Shown here in pieces: positions 1-12,193 of a stretch of DNA of 64,000 bases. The stretch is from Polyporus tsugae (lineage: Eukaryota > Basidiomycota > Agaricomycetes > Polyporales > Polyporaceae). The stretch lies in contig JAHRBS010000013.1 of NCBI GenBank assembly GCA_024305745.1, positions 310,001-374,000 of the forward strand, written 5' to 3'. Numbering within the stretch: position 1 is the stretch's first letter; each line of letters begins with the position of its first letter. Below the pieces are notes generated by a model. It ran no database searches. It was given only the letters and a program-made list of their open reading frames with translations, and was not told the origin of the DNA. The translations under genes were made by a program, and so were the position numbers.

Positions 1-79
1 GCGCGTTGAGCCTGTGTGTGAATAGATAGTCACCTATTGAATACTCCGGATAGCACAACACCGGCAGGAAACCAACTTA

Positions 80-1844
80 CGTTGCGAAGAGCGTGTTACA
101 GTACACTGACCCAGGCAGTCAGGGGAGCATTTGGAAGTGACGAGATCGGACATACACGTACATTTTGCCTCGACGAGTGTGAATGGGAGAAATATAAAAC
201 GTCCCGGAAGGGCGACCAGCTGATAAAGCCTCCAAGTGAGCCTCAGAAACGTTGATTCTTACTTGGACAAAAAACGCACAGTGATCATCTCTCCCCCCTG
301 AAAAATACTGAGTCGCAGCGCGATCATATGAGCGGCTCGATCACGAGGCAGTGGTTCTCATATGTCCTTCGAAACTCACACAGTAAGAACACCTCGGTTC
401 ACGGCATATGTGGTCAACCGATTGATGATGGAGTCGCTTCTGTACAGTCCCGGTGCGGCACCGAATCAGGTCGTTGTCCTCTCAAAGACTCGGAGCCAAG
501 ACGTACCTCCTGAATCCCGTCCTCATGGAGCGGAGATAGTAGCAAAGCGAGGCCATAATCACGATGTCGCACATCACGCTCAGGCCGTTGACAATGCCTG
601 TGAGAAGCCGCATCTTGACTGTAGCGAGGGAAAAGATGTAGCTATCGGTGTACCTGAAGTAGCATCATCCGGCCAGGTGCGTGTCAGCCGTAGTGACCAC
701 AAGATGCATGCTCTGGCACTTACATATCTACGGTTACAACTGACACAGGACCGCAAGGTCAGTGGCTCTCCGTCATTGGAACTGGGTATGTGTATATCAC
801 GCACCCATCCCGAGACCTGTAAAAGTATGAGATATTCAGTGACTTTGTGCTCCTCGGTCTAGTGATTGTTGGTACACGCACCGAAAGAAGACAAGGCAAG
901 GATTGCCTATAAAGTCCGTAGTCGAGGAATTGCATGACGGTTACAAATGAATAACCGACTTACGATGCTGGCGACAAGTGGAATCTTCCCTTTGCTGACT
1001 GTGCCGATAGGTGTATATGGGAATAATCCTGTGGCATCCAAAGTACGAGACACGACTCACGAGACCAAATGTGATACGCAAAGTAGCTGGCTGGTGTTGA
1101 GAAAGGCTGCTGAAAACACCAAGAACGGCACATACCACTGTGCGAGTGTTCTGAGCAGGACCTGCGCAGACCGCCGGTCACGGTCAGTACAAAATGCTGA
1201 ATATTCCCATCGAGCACCGGATCTTACCGCGACTCCGTTCTCAAACTAAAGTCATGGTGAGTGGTGAGCTTTGACTTGGCTTACCCGTCCCGCACTACAT
1301 TACTCACCGCCGATACGCTGTGAAGCAATCTAGTGAGAGACGATCGACAACGAGGACCAGTAAAACTCACGGTGGGACATTGAGGAACAACAACGGGTCC
1401 CCAAAATCGGTTACAATATATGTGTAGAAGGCGCTGACAGCGAGCACCGATGGGAGGGTGTCGAGGATGCTATGTACAGTCGTTAACCATGCGAAGCGGA
1501 CTTTCCGAGGCCACGTACAACAGGAATGCAACCTTCGCACAACCGATCTTAGTTTACGTTCATCGGAGATTTGGATCAGTTGGCTTACTCACAAACAGTC
1601 TCAAACGCACAGAATCTTGGGTGCTGTTCCGGAAGTATATGTAGGCCTGTAAAATAGTGATGCCATATATCCTGTGCCACGACCACGATCAGCCGTCGAG
1701 AGGGGTATATCAGTAGGACAATTGAAAGTAGAATAGGACGCACGCTATGGAGACAACCACACCAACCACGGCGCAGGCAAGGGCCTCCTTTATTCGCAAA
1801 AGGAGGAGCGGGGGTGTCAGATCGAGTCGAACCACGGAGTCCAT
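80..1844 (-). CDS. DUF6534-like seven-helix membrane protein, partial at left edge
   Basis: Spliced reading on the minus strand gives successive hydrophobic exons typical of a basidiomycete-specific multi-pass membrane family of unknown function. The proposed start is the ATG at 1844 (MDSVVRLDLTPPLLL), followed by a helix, then AYIYFRNSTQDSVRLRLF (about 1600-1660), then a helix with TVHSILDTLPSVLAV (1380-1500). Further on comes a helix with VNGLSVMCDIVIMASLCYYL leading into RSMRTGFRR (510-650), then DSIINRLTTYAVNRGVLTV (about 370-440), and finally VYCNTLFAT near 80-110 followed by a GTAAGT donor. The order and the RTGF / INRL / NTLFAT signatures match family knowledge. The stretch 660-1250 does not give a clean exon reading, so the gene may be damaged there. 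The last exon probably lies outside the window. Confidence 0.55.
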
Positions 1845-2898
1845 GGGGTATGCGGACATCGGTACCGCCGTAGTTCGTAGCCAAACATACTTATATGGAC
1901 CTGAGGATGGGGTACATCGGCATCCTCAGTTTCATGCCAGTTCTCATGCTGCATCGAAAGAAGGGCACTCGGCACCTCATTGATTCATCTCTTCGGCAGT
2001 ACCGATGGATATGGAACTGGGAGGCGGTAAAGCTTAACGTTAACGTTCGCAGTGACGAGTACCGGATTTCGGCAAGGACTAGTAGACGAGCTGGACGCGA
2101 ATGTGAGGTCGCAACTGGTGCGAATCCGGTCCTAGAGACGGATACGGTCAGGTTAGAAATTGGCCATTGTTGTAGAGATATTGTGCCCTGACCTCTACGG
2201 ACTGCAGAATTGGGCGAGACGTCCGTCCCCGCCGTTACTCATAGTGTCAAGAATACAGTCCCCTAGAATCTAAACTGTGTTACGATGAGTGGCCCCTCGC
2301 AGCTGTGAACAACACGTACGCATGGTCCGAACATGGGCCTGCCATCCAGTGCTATTCAAACTTGAAGTAGTGGAAGATGCAGTGGGCCCGAGACGCAAGT
2401 TGAAATGCGTGGCAAAGAAACTTTGAGGAGTGCACATGATGTACAACCCTAAAGGCGAGGTGAATTGTACAACTGAGTTGAAATGTTAGCACGGCAGCAC
2501 GGCGTACCTTGGTGGTAGTTGGAGTCCTGCCGCAACTTGAACTATTCATACGTCGCGACGCATTGGGCAGCATTAGCGCTCCCCCTGCCCTTAATGCCGG
2601 AGGCCCGGGCCGGCCACGAGCTCCTCGGGTACTCAGACTCTATTTTTCTGTGCGATTGATCAAGGAATGCATGGTTGAAGGCCTTCCAGTGCCAGATGAG
2701 GTGTATATGCATGGGGGTCTGGACCAGGCGAAGGCCAAGGTGAAGGACTCGGACGCGAGGCACCCTGTGGTTGGACTGAGCAGCAAGAGTTCGACTCGGA
2801 TCTCCCGAACATACTATATACTCAGGCTTGCCTAAGTCCGCCGTGGGCGCACAAAGACAAATATATAACGAGCTTCGTTCGAGCGCAATGTATATGTA
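1845..2898. other. intergenic, no gene recognised
   Basis: Several short open frames on both strands overlap here but none shows a known domain, a signal peptide or exon-intron logic. The stretch separates a minus-strand membrane protein gene from the 3' end of a convergent-side minus-strand gene. Confidence 0.4.
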
Positions 2899-5539
2899 TT
2901 ACTCCAGAAGCCCCTCGACAGGATCCCACACATCCATGTCTCCCCACAGCCCACGGTGTGCCTCAGACTCCCCGGTACCGCCAAGGTGTTCGACATTTCC
3001 GTCTAAAGTCAAAGTTACCGAGCTCGAGCCTCGATCTCCCTCGTGATGGTGATGACAGCTTGGACGAGAAGACAAAGCCTCTGGATATCCGTAGACTGCG
3101 GGATATTCCACGGGCCCCGCAAAGCACCCCGCATCATCGGAGGGCATGGACACTGTCAAAGCTGCACCGCCCACACCATCCACTGGCTGAGTCCACGTCC
3201 AACTGCCAGCAGTCTCCGCCGGGTGGAACTCCTCGGACACCACAACCGCGGAGTCGTTGAGAGATAGTCCTAGTCCTGAATCACCAGTGTTCACAGCCTC
3301 TAGCTGGATATGGGGCTGATCGCAGTTGACGTCTCCCGCCCAGTAGTGACCGGGATCGTGGGGGATACTGGACGATGCTCCTGTGTAGACATCCTCGCAG
3401 CCCAACCTGCTCGCCATCGACCCGTAGCTCCAGGGTTGTGGCACGACGTCGACGTCAATACCGGCACCACTAGGACTGATACCATCGCCCTCGCCCTCTT
3501 GCATGGACATGAATGGATGGTACCATTCGTCGGCAGAGGGGAACATAAAACCTTCGACTCCGTTGCTGAGGGCAAAGTCTGCGTCGCTCGGACCCTGTGG
3601 CTGGGTATCTAGAGCAAAACCCTCGTAGCCCTGAGCGACAGCGTCGTTCTGGGGATACCAATCGATATGGACCGCATCCTGTGCTGGAGCGTCGGAGTCG
3701 TCGTCCTGGGGACTCAGATTTTCACTCAAGTCGATTGACGGACCAACGACAGAGGGAGTGATTCTGGCAACAGGTGGAGGGGTATATGCCGATGTGGAGA
3801 GCGCGGAGCTGGCGGTACGGCGGCTCTGGTGATGGACTGGGATTTCGGGACCGGAGAAGGACTCCACGGTAGGTGTTTGCGAGTCGCGTTCTGTGTTCCC
3901 TTCTGGAGACTTTGACGAATGTACACTGTGCGCGGACTGAGGTTCCGGCGGTGAGGAGAATGGCACGTACGTCACCCGGACTTCGGAAGAGACAACCAGG
4001 AAGTGTGTAACGGACGGGAGGTCCCGCTTCAACAACTTGGCGAAGAATTGCGCTTCCTGTTGGGAACGCGCGGTGGCGCGCGCCGGGCCTTCGCACGAGG
4101 TTACTGTATAAATTCCAAACAGGGCCTGAGAGTGCCAGCATGTAACATCCGTCAGATACCAAGACGGAAAGAGGAGAGCGATCCGTGACATACTTCGTCA
4201 GCAAGTTGTTCAGCATCCCCGATGTACTTTGTGAAGTCTTTATCCAAGGAGTGCATGGATTTTCTCTCGATCGTCACTCTCCACAGCCCGGTCGACATCA
4301 AGGGGCCAGAAACTTGACCCCCCAGTGCGGCGACCTGCAATCGCTTGAAATTCGCAGTGTCCTGTAGGCATGTACGTCGTATCGGTCAGACCTCCTGCGT
4401 ATCATTGCTGTTTGGAGCAAACGCACCGTATACACACTCTTGCAATCGTGGCACTCGCACGATAAGTCCCCAAAATGCAGACTCCCTAACGCCGGAAAGC
4501 TGTCGAGAATAACCTCCAGGATATCCGGGACGCACGGAAAGCTCAGTTCCGGCCATGGCGCCGTCACCTCAAGCCCGCGCAGGCTACCGCCTAGGACGGC
4601 ACCAAGCCGACGCACGGCCTGGATGATCGCCTCCCGCCGTCGCTCCTGGCGCTTGCCGTCGCCCCCGTCCCGGGGGCCTGGACACTCGAAGGATAGCGTG
4701 AGGTTTGTGACGCCGTGCAAGGCGTGCGAGGCTGACACCCTGGAGACGTCGCCTTCATGGCTCTGCAGGTCCGGCGTGACCGCGTAGTTGAAGGTCGTGT
4801 ACAGCTTCTCCTCATCCATTTCCTTGCCAGGAAATGCGATCCACGGCTTCCTGTGCTCGTACTGCTGCATGGACGCGGCGGGCTCAAGAGCTCGCTCCGC
4901 ATCTATGGGTGAAGACGGGGGCATCTCATCGTCTTGATCTTCCTCCAGTTTGACGACGACCAGGTAACGAGGAGCTAGCGCGCACGCGGTGCCACCTCCG
5001 CGTGTTTCCGAACTTGAAGAACCGTGTTCAGGAGAGTAGGACGATCGCATAGAGTCCTCGGGTGATCCGTCTCGAAGGAGAAGCAGATCGTCAACGCAGG
5101 TGCGGGGAGAGGATCCGGAGAGTTGCACTGCGCCCGAGGACGACGGCGGGGAGGAGAATAGCAGCGCCTCCACTTCCGTGTCGCTGGCGTCCTCGTCGTT
5201 GTGTGGCTGCGCGACAGCATCATGGATGCAACCTTCCAAATCCTCGTGAGGTGAGTCGGATGGTTGTGGATCATCGTCCACGTCCACGTCGGCGCCCGTG
5301 GCGTCCTGTTCAGCCAGTGCCTGATCGAGGGCGAGAACCAACGGTGTGATGGAACGATTGTTTGGAGATCCGCACTGAGACGACTCGCTAGATGAGCTCA
5401 CATCTGACGCATGGGAAGCGGTGGGAACGGGCGGACGGGGGAGTGGGCGAGACTTGGGCCTCAGCACTCGACGCCTGCGCCGGGCCAGTAGAGTCTGACA
5501 CGAGGGTTTGCCTCGAGTGTTAGAGTGGGGATGACGCAT
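2899..5539 (-). CDS. large unrecognised protein, paralogue of the gene at 12.2-13.6 kb
   Basis: Three exons join in frame: 5539-4427, 4361-4194 and 4125-2899, with introns of 65 and 68 bp (GTGCGT..CTACAG and GTATGT..CTCAG). The product is about 835 residues. The N-terminal third is basic, then Ser/Pro-rich and acidic. The middle holds a block (about residues 250-490) with TNLTLSFECPGPRD, PELSFPCVPDILEVI and LWRVTIERKSMHSL. The C-terminal third is acidic and low in complexity. The middle block aligns by eye with the product of the gene at 12194-13634, and both introns fall at the same places there. That supports the gene model and a shared origin. I do not recognise a named domain. Function is unknown; disorder at both ends would suit a regulatory or adaptor role, but this is inference. 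The start could be slightly further upstream. Confidence 0.6.
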
Positions 5540-5689
5540 TGTGTTAAGCAGAACGTACCCCGTTGTGTGTGATATATATCTAGCCTCACCCTTACTAATG
5601 AGGCTCTTCGACTGGAGAAGGTCGAGGCAACCCAAAGGTAAGGGGCGACGACAATACAATTGTAACCATAAAGCGACGGGGCGCACACG

Positions 5690-5975
5690 AATGAACGATG
5701 TGATTATGAGCGGGGTTAGCTATATGCGCCCGGAGACGGCTCTATTCAACACCAACAATACGTACATACTGTAGAGATGTCAGTATCGCAGCGGCGGACG
5801 AGAGGGACAATACTCACCAAACACGGTGGCTCTAATACCTCCACCACGATTCCTGCACCCACCCACATAGCCTTCCATCAACTTGTCCTCTCTGCTCTCC
5901 GCCTCTGTGCCCAACTCGCTCATGTACTCCGGGCGCGCCGTCTCGGGCAAGATTCTCTCGATCCGCCGGGGAAAC
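5690..5975 (-). pseudogene. decayed HEM13 3' end with its 3' flank
   Basis: The minus strand encodes RRIERILPETARPEYMSELG followed by TEAESREDKLME. This closely matches the C-terminal end of the intact coproporphyrinogen oxidase at 10047-11105. The reading then departs from the expected ending. Homology continues past the gene end into the flank (5690-5815 against about 9890-10045), so this is a DNA-level copy of the gene end rather than a processed transcript. Nothing of the catalytic core is present. Confidence 0.75.
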
Positions 5976-6394
5976 TGCACTGCGAGACAAGTCAAGTTTC
6001 GGAACAGCCGTGGATAGAGCGCAAGCAGGAGGCCTGTAGATAGAAGGTATGCAGTCAAGTCTTCGACGGAGTAACATGTGAGAGAGTGAGTAGAGAGGGC
6101 GGTGGAGTAACGAGGAGCGCCGCCCGGCGCACGGGACAGCGGCTGGGAATTCCCACGCCTTCGAAGTCTCAGAAGAGCCTGATTCCTCCTTCGGAGTCCT
6201 GCCAGTGCGTACCAATTGCTTGTTGCCTACTCCACCTTGAGATACTAACCAGCTGCGCACTCTGCGTACGAGATCACATACATTACGACACAGCCTATCC
6301 CAGCTTAGTTGATCTAAGTACCACTAACTGGTAAGTTTTCCCTCAATTCCACCTTGCTCGTTCGGTATCCCCACTGACTGCGCTCGGACTATGT

Positions 6395-6800
6395 ACAGGA
6401 CCATACTCATAGCCGTACAGCTGTCTGGCACCACGGTCGCGCCGAGATTACCCCCAACGACCAGGGTAACCGCGGCATGCCGTCGTACACGGTCTTTAAC
6501 TGAACGCGACACCGAGTGCCCGAAGAAGCCGCGATTCCAATAAAGAACGTCGAGATATTTACGACCACGTCCGACAACGACCCTGGGGTCCTCATCAAGT
6601 ACTGCGGTCTACGAGGGAGAGTGCGCGTGCACCAAGGACAACCCCCTCCTCGCTCGGTTCCTCTTCACGGACATACCCTCGCGCGCACTCTGGATGGACG
6701 TTAACGTTGTCTTCGAATTCGATATGGGCCCAAACCAGCACCTCGTCATCTCCGCCACCGACGCGGGACAGGACGGTCCACCCAGGTCGTCATCCGGAGC
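6395..6800 (+). pseudogene. HSP70 remnant with large internal deletion
   Basis: Plus-strand translation in shifting frames gives AEITPNDQGNRGMPSYTVF, which resembles the start of the HSP70 ATPase domain. It is followed almost at once by IPIKNVEIFTTTSDNDPGVL, then YEGECACTKDNPLLARFLFT and DVNVVFEFDMGPNQHLVISA, which resemble the start of the substrate-binding domain. About 380 codons expected between these two parts are missing, and at least two frame changes and a stop are present. It cannot encode a chaperone. A second HSP70 remnant lies at 9290-9720. Confidence 0.65.
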
Positions 6801-7378
6801 GACAAGCCCACCCGGAGCCTGACCCAGCGAGCCTTGGTCTATGTCGTCGTGGTGGCGAGCATGGCCACCGCGAGCAGCAGACCTAGCGGTGTCGATGGGG
6901 TGGGCGATGTAGCGACCTGGCGCGAGTGGACGGTCACCGTCGCAGACGAGTCGGACGATGCGCCTGCAGCTGCCGTCCCGGCGGTTGTAGTTTCGGAGTG
7001 ATGGTCAATACAAACTCGATATCTGTTCACGAACACTTTGTGGGGGCAGGGATTTCGATGGGGAGAGTAAATGAGAACGATAGGTGCCATGCCGCTCGCG
7101 ATTGAGCGTAAATAGACTACATGGTCGGACCACACAAACACCCTCACTACTCGCGCGACACCGCTCTTTCGCCCGTATAAGGACGGCCGTTCAGTAGGTA
7201 CATGGTTTATGCGAGGGGACGGCCCGCCAGCTTCATTTTTAGTCCACCGGCCGCAGGCGTATGCGGCGATACGTACAGCAAAGCTGCGGCTCGTCACGAA
7301 TATCCTAAACAACTTTGTCGATAGTCGCACGTTGCATGCTCGTGATCATCGAAGGCTTGAAAAGTGTGCCCTTCAAGT
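6801..7378. other. no complete gene; possible tail of a GPI-anchored protein on the minus strand
   Basis: On the minus strand at about 7000-6839 an open frame ends with a Ser/Thr/Ala-rich stretch followed by TPSTPLGLLLAVAMLATTTT and a stop. This has the composition of a GPI-attachment signal. No upstream exon with a recognisable domain could be attached to it, so it may be chance or a remnant. Confidence 0.2.
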
Positions 7379-8979
7379 TCAACTGACCGGCCTTCCTCCC
7401 ATACAGGCCTCCGAGTCCGTATCCAGTCCAACGGAGTTGAGGAACGTGGAGTGGTGAAACATGACGGTGCTGGATGTACTCCCGGGCCCGTCCTGCAGTT
7501 GATGTTGATTGGCCCCGTCCGCCGATTGAACAGCACCTGACAATCCCCCATTGTCAATGGGCGATCGTTTGAGCGCCACCAGAACGACGACGACGGTCGG
7601 AAAGATGGCCTAGAGATGGTTTGTGAGTGGTTGAACCTGAAGGTCGGCCCGTGCGTGGACGTAGGATGGACAGCACTGGTACTTGCCATGAGAGGCGCGA
7701 TGCACCCCAAGGTGAAGTATGCGACGACTTGGTTGAACCACACTCGGGCAGGGTTGCTGGGAGACGCTGCGGGGCCTGCCCCATAAACTATGACTAATAC
7801 CTGCAGTTCGTCGGTCAGAGAGAGCTGCCAGTGGCAAGGACGGACGCAAAACGAATTATTATCACCAGAAATGTGCAGTAAGCGACACCAGACTCTACGA
7901 GGAGCCCGAGTGCCTTCAAGACGCGAGACTTGGGCCCGGCTGCATTGAGGTACGTCTTGACCAACTGCCTGTGCTGCCTGTTATTTTTTGCACCAGTTCA
8001 TAGTTAGTGTTCGCGTAAACAATGGATATTACTGTTTGCAAGTACGCACCATGCCTTATAGGCAATCAGGGAAGTTGCGGTGACATTTGTGATGAGTGAT
8101 AGCATCACCGATACGTAAGTGTAGGCATTCTCTCCCAGCAATAAACCGAGCACTGTCGTTGGCGCGCTTTGAGCCGACGATACGTATATTCCGACGATGC
8201 CGAAGACGGTGGGGGTGTCAGGCAGGAGAATGAGCATACGAACGATGGAGACTCACATACTTAGCGTAAGAGTCACGAGCAACGGGCCCATGCAGTAGAC
8301 GACACTGTTCCGCCAGATGCCGCATGCGCGCCACCAAACGATGGCATCGCCAATGATGAACTGGAAAGGTTGAGATGAGATAAGCGTTAGTGTTAGTGTT
8401 ACATGGTTGTTCTGCATTATCGGCGGTGCTCACGTTTATCACCGTCGAGACAGTCAACATCCAGGACTGTGTGCGGACTGCGCCTTGGAATTCGGCGATC
8501 TCCTCCGGCCCATCATAGGATGGGGAGAAGAAGCTGTCTGTCGCCCTCACGACGACATGGTTCCAGGTTGATGCGTTCCATATGAGGGCAGCCATGTACA
8601 CCCCAGTGGACAGGTACAGGAGTACGGTGCTTAGGAGAAGTATCCTGACACGGGTGTGCGAGAGCGATCCTCGACGGCTGTGTTCGCTAGCTGTTAGCGT
8701 GTGCTGACTCCGAGAGACAAAACTTGCCTCACAGGACGAGGTGTATTGAAGTGGTGGATAGGATGGTCAATACTCCTGCCAGTGGCGTCCAATGAGTGTC
8801 GTGAATCAATGACTTCGAAGTTGAACTGTTTGCATACCAAACGACAGGAATAATAGGGATAACTGGACCATCGCATTCCGCGCTGCGTAAGGATAGGTCC
8901 CGATGAAGTCTAATGCGATACTGTTGACTTGAGCTGTATAAGAGTCAGAGTCGAGGACCGTTGAGTTATCCAGCAACAT
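7379..8979 (-). CDS. seven-helix membrane protein, GDA.VWWRA family, copy 1
   Basis: A multi-exon minus-strand gene encodes a basidiomycete integral membrane protein of unknown function. The proposed start is the ATG at 8979 (MLLDNSTVLDSDSY). Exons in order carry RNAMVQLSLLFLSF, then GVLTILSTTSIHLVL, a helix with RILLLSTVLLYLSTGVYMAA, IIGDAIVWWRACGIW, VSVMLSLITNVTATSLIAYK, KSRVLKALGLLVESGVAYC and AIFPTVVVVLVALKRSP, followed by a polar tail. The same exon order and signatures occur in the gene at 59569-61269, including the intron between the first helix and GVLT. The alternating hydrophobic exons suggest about seven transmembrane segments in a surface or endomembrane. Exon borders are approximate. 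Two such paralogues 50 kb apart point to lineage-specific expansion. Confidence 0.65.
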
Positions 8980-9289
8980 CGTAAGCGAAAACAGAGGGGG
9001 AGGGTCAAGGACGTGCAGTGGCAGCTGGCAAGGGACTCGCCTGACTGTCCGAGACGACGTCTTCCACGGCAATGTATCCTGGCCCATAGCAGGGAAGCCG
9101 GAACAACTGAAATCACTACCGGTACCTTCAGATGGACACTCGATAGCCATCTATCACGAAGCAGAGTCGCACAATCGGACAGGCTTGGAAAAACCGCGTG
9201 CTGTGCGAAGGGTTGCATTACATGATGATACCTCCACATGCCACCCCGTTCCCCACGTCTTTGAAGAAAGCTGCAATTGATTTACCCTT

Positions 9290-9720
9290 CCCGGGTCCAA
9301 ACCCGAGCATCCCGTAGGAGGGGGTCCTGCGGTGGAGCCCCTGCCACAGACGCCACGAGCCGCTCGATGACCAGAGGGCCCACGACCGATTTAGTGCCTG
9401 TGCCGCCTGGCCATAGGTCGCTTCAGCAACCACCGGCACCCCCCCATCTCCGCCCGCAAGAGCCCGTGCCTCTGGCTTCGAGAACCTTCGCTCCACCACC
9501 CAGCCTCTTCGATCTGGGGGCGTGGCACATGGCGCGAATGGTATGCCAATGAGTATGAACCGACCCACGTTATCACTGGTGCGCGCTCTGGCATGCGGAG
9601 ACTTACAGAAGCACCCCAGGTTGGCCACCGGTGGTAGTGAAGATTGTGACTTTCTTCGTCGCAGGACACCCGCAAACTTCTAGGGCAGTATCAAGGTGAG
9701 AAGGCATGGAAGACTTCGCC
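9290..9720 (-). pseudogene. HSP70 remnant, second copy
   Basis: The minus strand reads PATKKVTIFTTTGGQPGVLL and then, in another frame, ARTSDNVGRFILIGIPFAPC followed by ATPQIEE. These resemble consecutive parts of the HSP70 substrate-binding domain. The frame changes and early loss of similarity downstream mark it as non-functional. It lies just beyond the 3' end of the intact HEM13 gene, whereas the other HSP70 remnant (6395-6800) lies beside a HEM13 remnant. Confidence 0.55.
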
Positions 9721-10046
9721 ACCCGTAGGGAGAAGTGTACCGGAGGTGGTTGGTGCCTGGATCCTGACCATTGAAGGGGTCCGAAACGAGGATGACGGTG
9801 CGTGCGATACGCGTTGAACGTTGAACCGCCACGAAGGACGATGGTACCAGCGCCAGCGAGCTATCCCGTTATGCTCTTCGAGGGAGACCAGCGACGGGGC
9901 GCACCGCGCACGTGGGTGGACCAGATGATTATGAGCGGAGGTGGCTATATGCGTCTGGAGACAGCTACCGACTATACGTGCATATACTGCAAGGGCGTCA
10001 GCATCGCAGCGATACGGCGAAACGGACAGTACTCACCAAAGCGCAT

Positions 10047-11105
10047 CTATACCCACTCGCGCGGGGTTTTCAACACCTCCATCAACTTCCCCTCTCTGCT
10101 ATCCGCCTCGGTGCCCAACTCGCTCATGTACTCCCACCGCGCCGTCTCCGGCAAACTCATCAGGATACTCTCGATCCGCGCCCCAGGCGTCATCAGCCCG
10201 AACTTCGTCCCGCGGTCGTACACCAGGTTGAACTCGACATATCGCCCACGGCGAATAAGTTGCCACCGCTTCTCGTGCTCCGTACTAGGCGTCTTGTAGC
10301 GACGCTCGAGGATTGGAAGATACGACGGTACGAACGAGTCGCCGGCCGCCTTCAGGAACGCGAAGATCTCCTCCGGGGTTTTCGGGCGTGCGGCGTCCTC
10401 ATTGAATCGCTGATGTAATTCGCTGGAGAGATCGTCGAAGAAGATACCGCCGATGCCGCGCGACTCGCCGCGGTGGGTGATGCGGAAGTACTCGTCGCAC
10501 CACTTCTTGAAGGCCGGGTAGACTTCCGCGCCGTGAGGATCGCACGCGGTCTTGATAGTCTTGTGGAAGTGCTCCGCGTCCTCCTCGTAGAGGTACGAGG
10601 GCGTAAGGTCCGAACCGCCTCCAAACCACCATGCGATGAGCTTCCCGACCTTGCCCTGCGCCGCCTCCTCCTCCGTCGGCTGCTCGGTGATCTCGAAGTA
10701 GCGATAGTTGGCGTGGACGGTCGGCGCGTGGGGGTTACGAGGATGGATGACGAGGGAGATGCCCGCAGCGAAGAACGGGACGGCAGGTTGGATGTCGGGG
10801 ATGGTGGAGTGGTCCGCGCGCATCTGCTTGATAGCGGGTGGAGGAAGCGTACCGTGGACGATGGAGATATTCACTCCACCCTTCTCCAGCACCGTCTCCT
10901 GCGCGGCCTCCATTCCGGGTCCGGGTACGGGCACTGCGAACACGCACGAGACCCCGTGGCCGCCTTGCGCGCGAAGCCAGGAGTCATGCCTGAAGGCTGG
11001 GGCGTTGGGGTCGAGCTTCTCGAAGGCACCGACGATGTCCTCCTGGAGCTTGGAGATGTACTCCTCGACACGCTGGCGCATAGGTGTGTCCGAGGCGGAA
11101 GTCAT
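10047..11105 (-). CDS. HEM13: coproporphyrinogen III oxidase (oxygen-dependent)
   Basis: The product catalyses the oxidative decarboxylation of coproporphyrinogen III to protoporphyrinogen IX in haem synthesis. A single exon of 352 codons runs from MTSASDTPMRQRVEEYISKL to a C-terminal EVLKTPREWV, the usual full length. Family signatures are complete: SLVIHPRNPHAPTVHANYRY (about residue 115), WWFGGGSDLTPSYLY (about 160) and the catalytic block ITHRGESRGIGGIFFDD (about 210-226). The N terminus has no evident mitochondrial targeting sequence, as in yeast where the enzyme is cytosolic. The gene is divergent from the plus-strand gene starting near 12.2 kb. Two decayed copies lie in the window (5.7-6.0 kb and 41.8-42.6 kb), making this the only working one here. 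The antisense strand is also open for 259 codons, which I treat as a shadow. Confidence 0.95.
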   Translation of the reverse strand: MTSASDTPMRQRVEEYISKLQEDIVGAFEKLDPNAPAFRHDSWLRAQGGHGVSCVFAVPVPGPGMEAAQETVLEKGGVNISIVHGTLPPPAIKQMRADHSTIPDIQPAVPFFAAGISLVIHPRNPHAPTVHANYRYFEITEQPTEEEAAQGKVGKLIAWWFGGGSDLTPSYLYEEDAEHFHKTIKTACDPHGAEVYPAFKKWCDEYFRITHRGESRGIGGIFFDDLSSELHQRFNEDAARPKTPEEIFAFLKAAGDSFVPSYLPILERRYKTPSTEHEKRWQLIRRGRYVEFNLVYDRGTKFGLMTPGARIESILMSLPETARWEYMSELGTEADSREGKLMEVLKTPREWV

Positions 11106-12193
11106 GGTGTGAATGTCGGAGAAGATGGGGGGAGGGAGATTGTCTTGAGACGGTGTGGTCCGGGAATCTTTATGGACTTTTCGCGGTCATCGCGCCCAAT
11201 CGGGGCTCATCTGGGCCGGCGCACGCTGTCGTCGATCGTCTCAGGCTGTTGAGTCGAGGGCATCTGAAGATAGAAAAGTCGTGAGATGGGCCACGTATAT
11301 GCGAATGGTGGTGGGACTCTGGACTGCGTAGCTGGGCAGGATGTGGGAGGAGGTGAGAGGAATACGTGCTTCGGTCCCGGAAGGGGCACTCGGCGCTAGA
11401 CACTCACTCCTCTCACCAGCCGCAATGCGCATGATGTACGATCCTCGAGGTAACCCACACCATGAACGTTCTCTGTGGCGAGCCTTTGACTTGGTATGTA
11501 CGTATATAATGCCGCTCCCAACGCGTCTCACCGACTCGCAAACGCTTTCTCATGTCATTAGAATTGCTTCTAGTTGGCTGCAATTCCTGGTACTCCTAGA
11601 CCTAGAACAGGTCAGGATGCGATTTGACGCTACTCAACGGCCTTAGGATCGACCACCCGTGTCTCTGCAACCCCTTCAGGGGGTACGCTCGAATACCCAG
11701 CCTGTGCATACATGTATGTGGTGGCTGCGTTTCCCTATTGTTTCCTCCTTGTCGCCCAAATTTCTCCGAAGCTCAAAGAATGTTTATCCCCGACAGTCTA
11801 GCAGCTCAACAGGTCTCTCCGTGCTAGCCAATGAGATGACAATTATCAAACGACCTCGCCACACCCCCATTTGTTCTGTGTATTGTGTCCGCTTAGGAAC
11901 GTAGGTTGGTTACCGTGTACCGTGTTCTTGGAGCAACTATACAAACAGAAGACAATCTATGGGACGCCCATGTCCAGATGGGCGCGCCCAGTCACGAAGA
12001 TGGTATGCGTGGCAAGCGGCAATGCGGTATGATTCTTCCAATGGCCGTTATTCTCGCTGGATATATATATGTGAGCAATTTATCATGCATGTCCCCAATA
12101 TCATACTTGAAACTTACTCCGTGCTCCTATCATCACACTTAACCCAAACCTCGATGTCACCAGTGCTGAGCCTTTGGCAGGCAATGGGGTTTA
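11106..12193. other. divergent intergenic region
   Basis: It lies between the 5' ends of the coproporphyrinogen oxidase gene (minus) and the unrecognised gene (plus), and so should hold both promoters. Short open frames are present but none is recognisable. I see no convincing TATA box with a fixed spacing to the HEM13 start. Confidence 0.4.

Noticed and set aside
10473..11252. A 259-codon plus-strand open frame
   Set aside because: It is antisense to the intact HEM13 gene, whose protein shows all family signatures; high GC content opens the opposite strand by chance.
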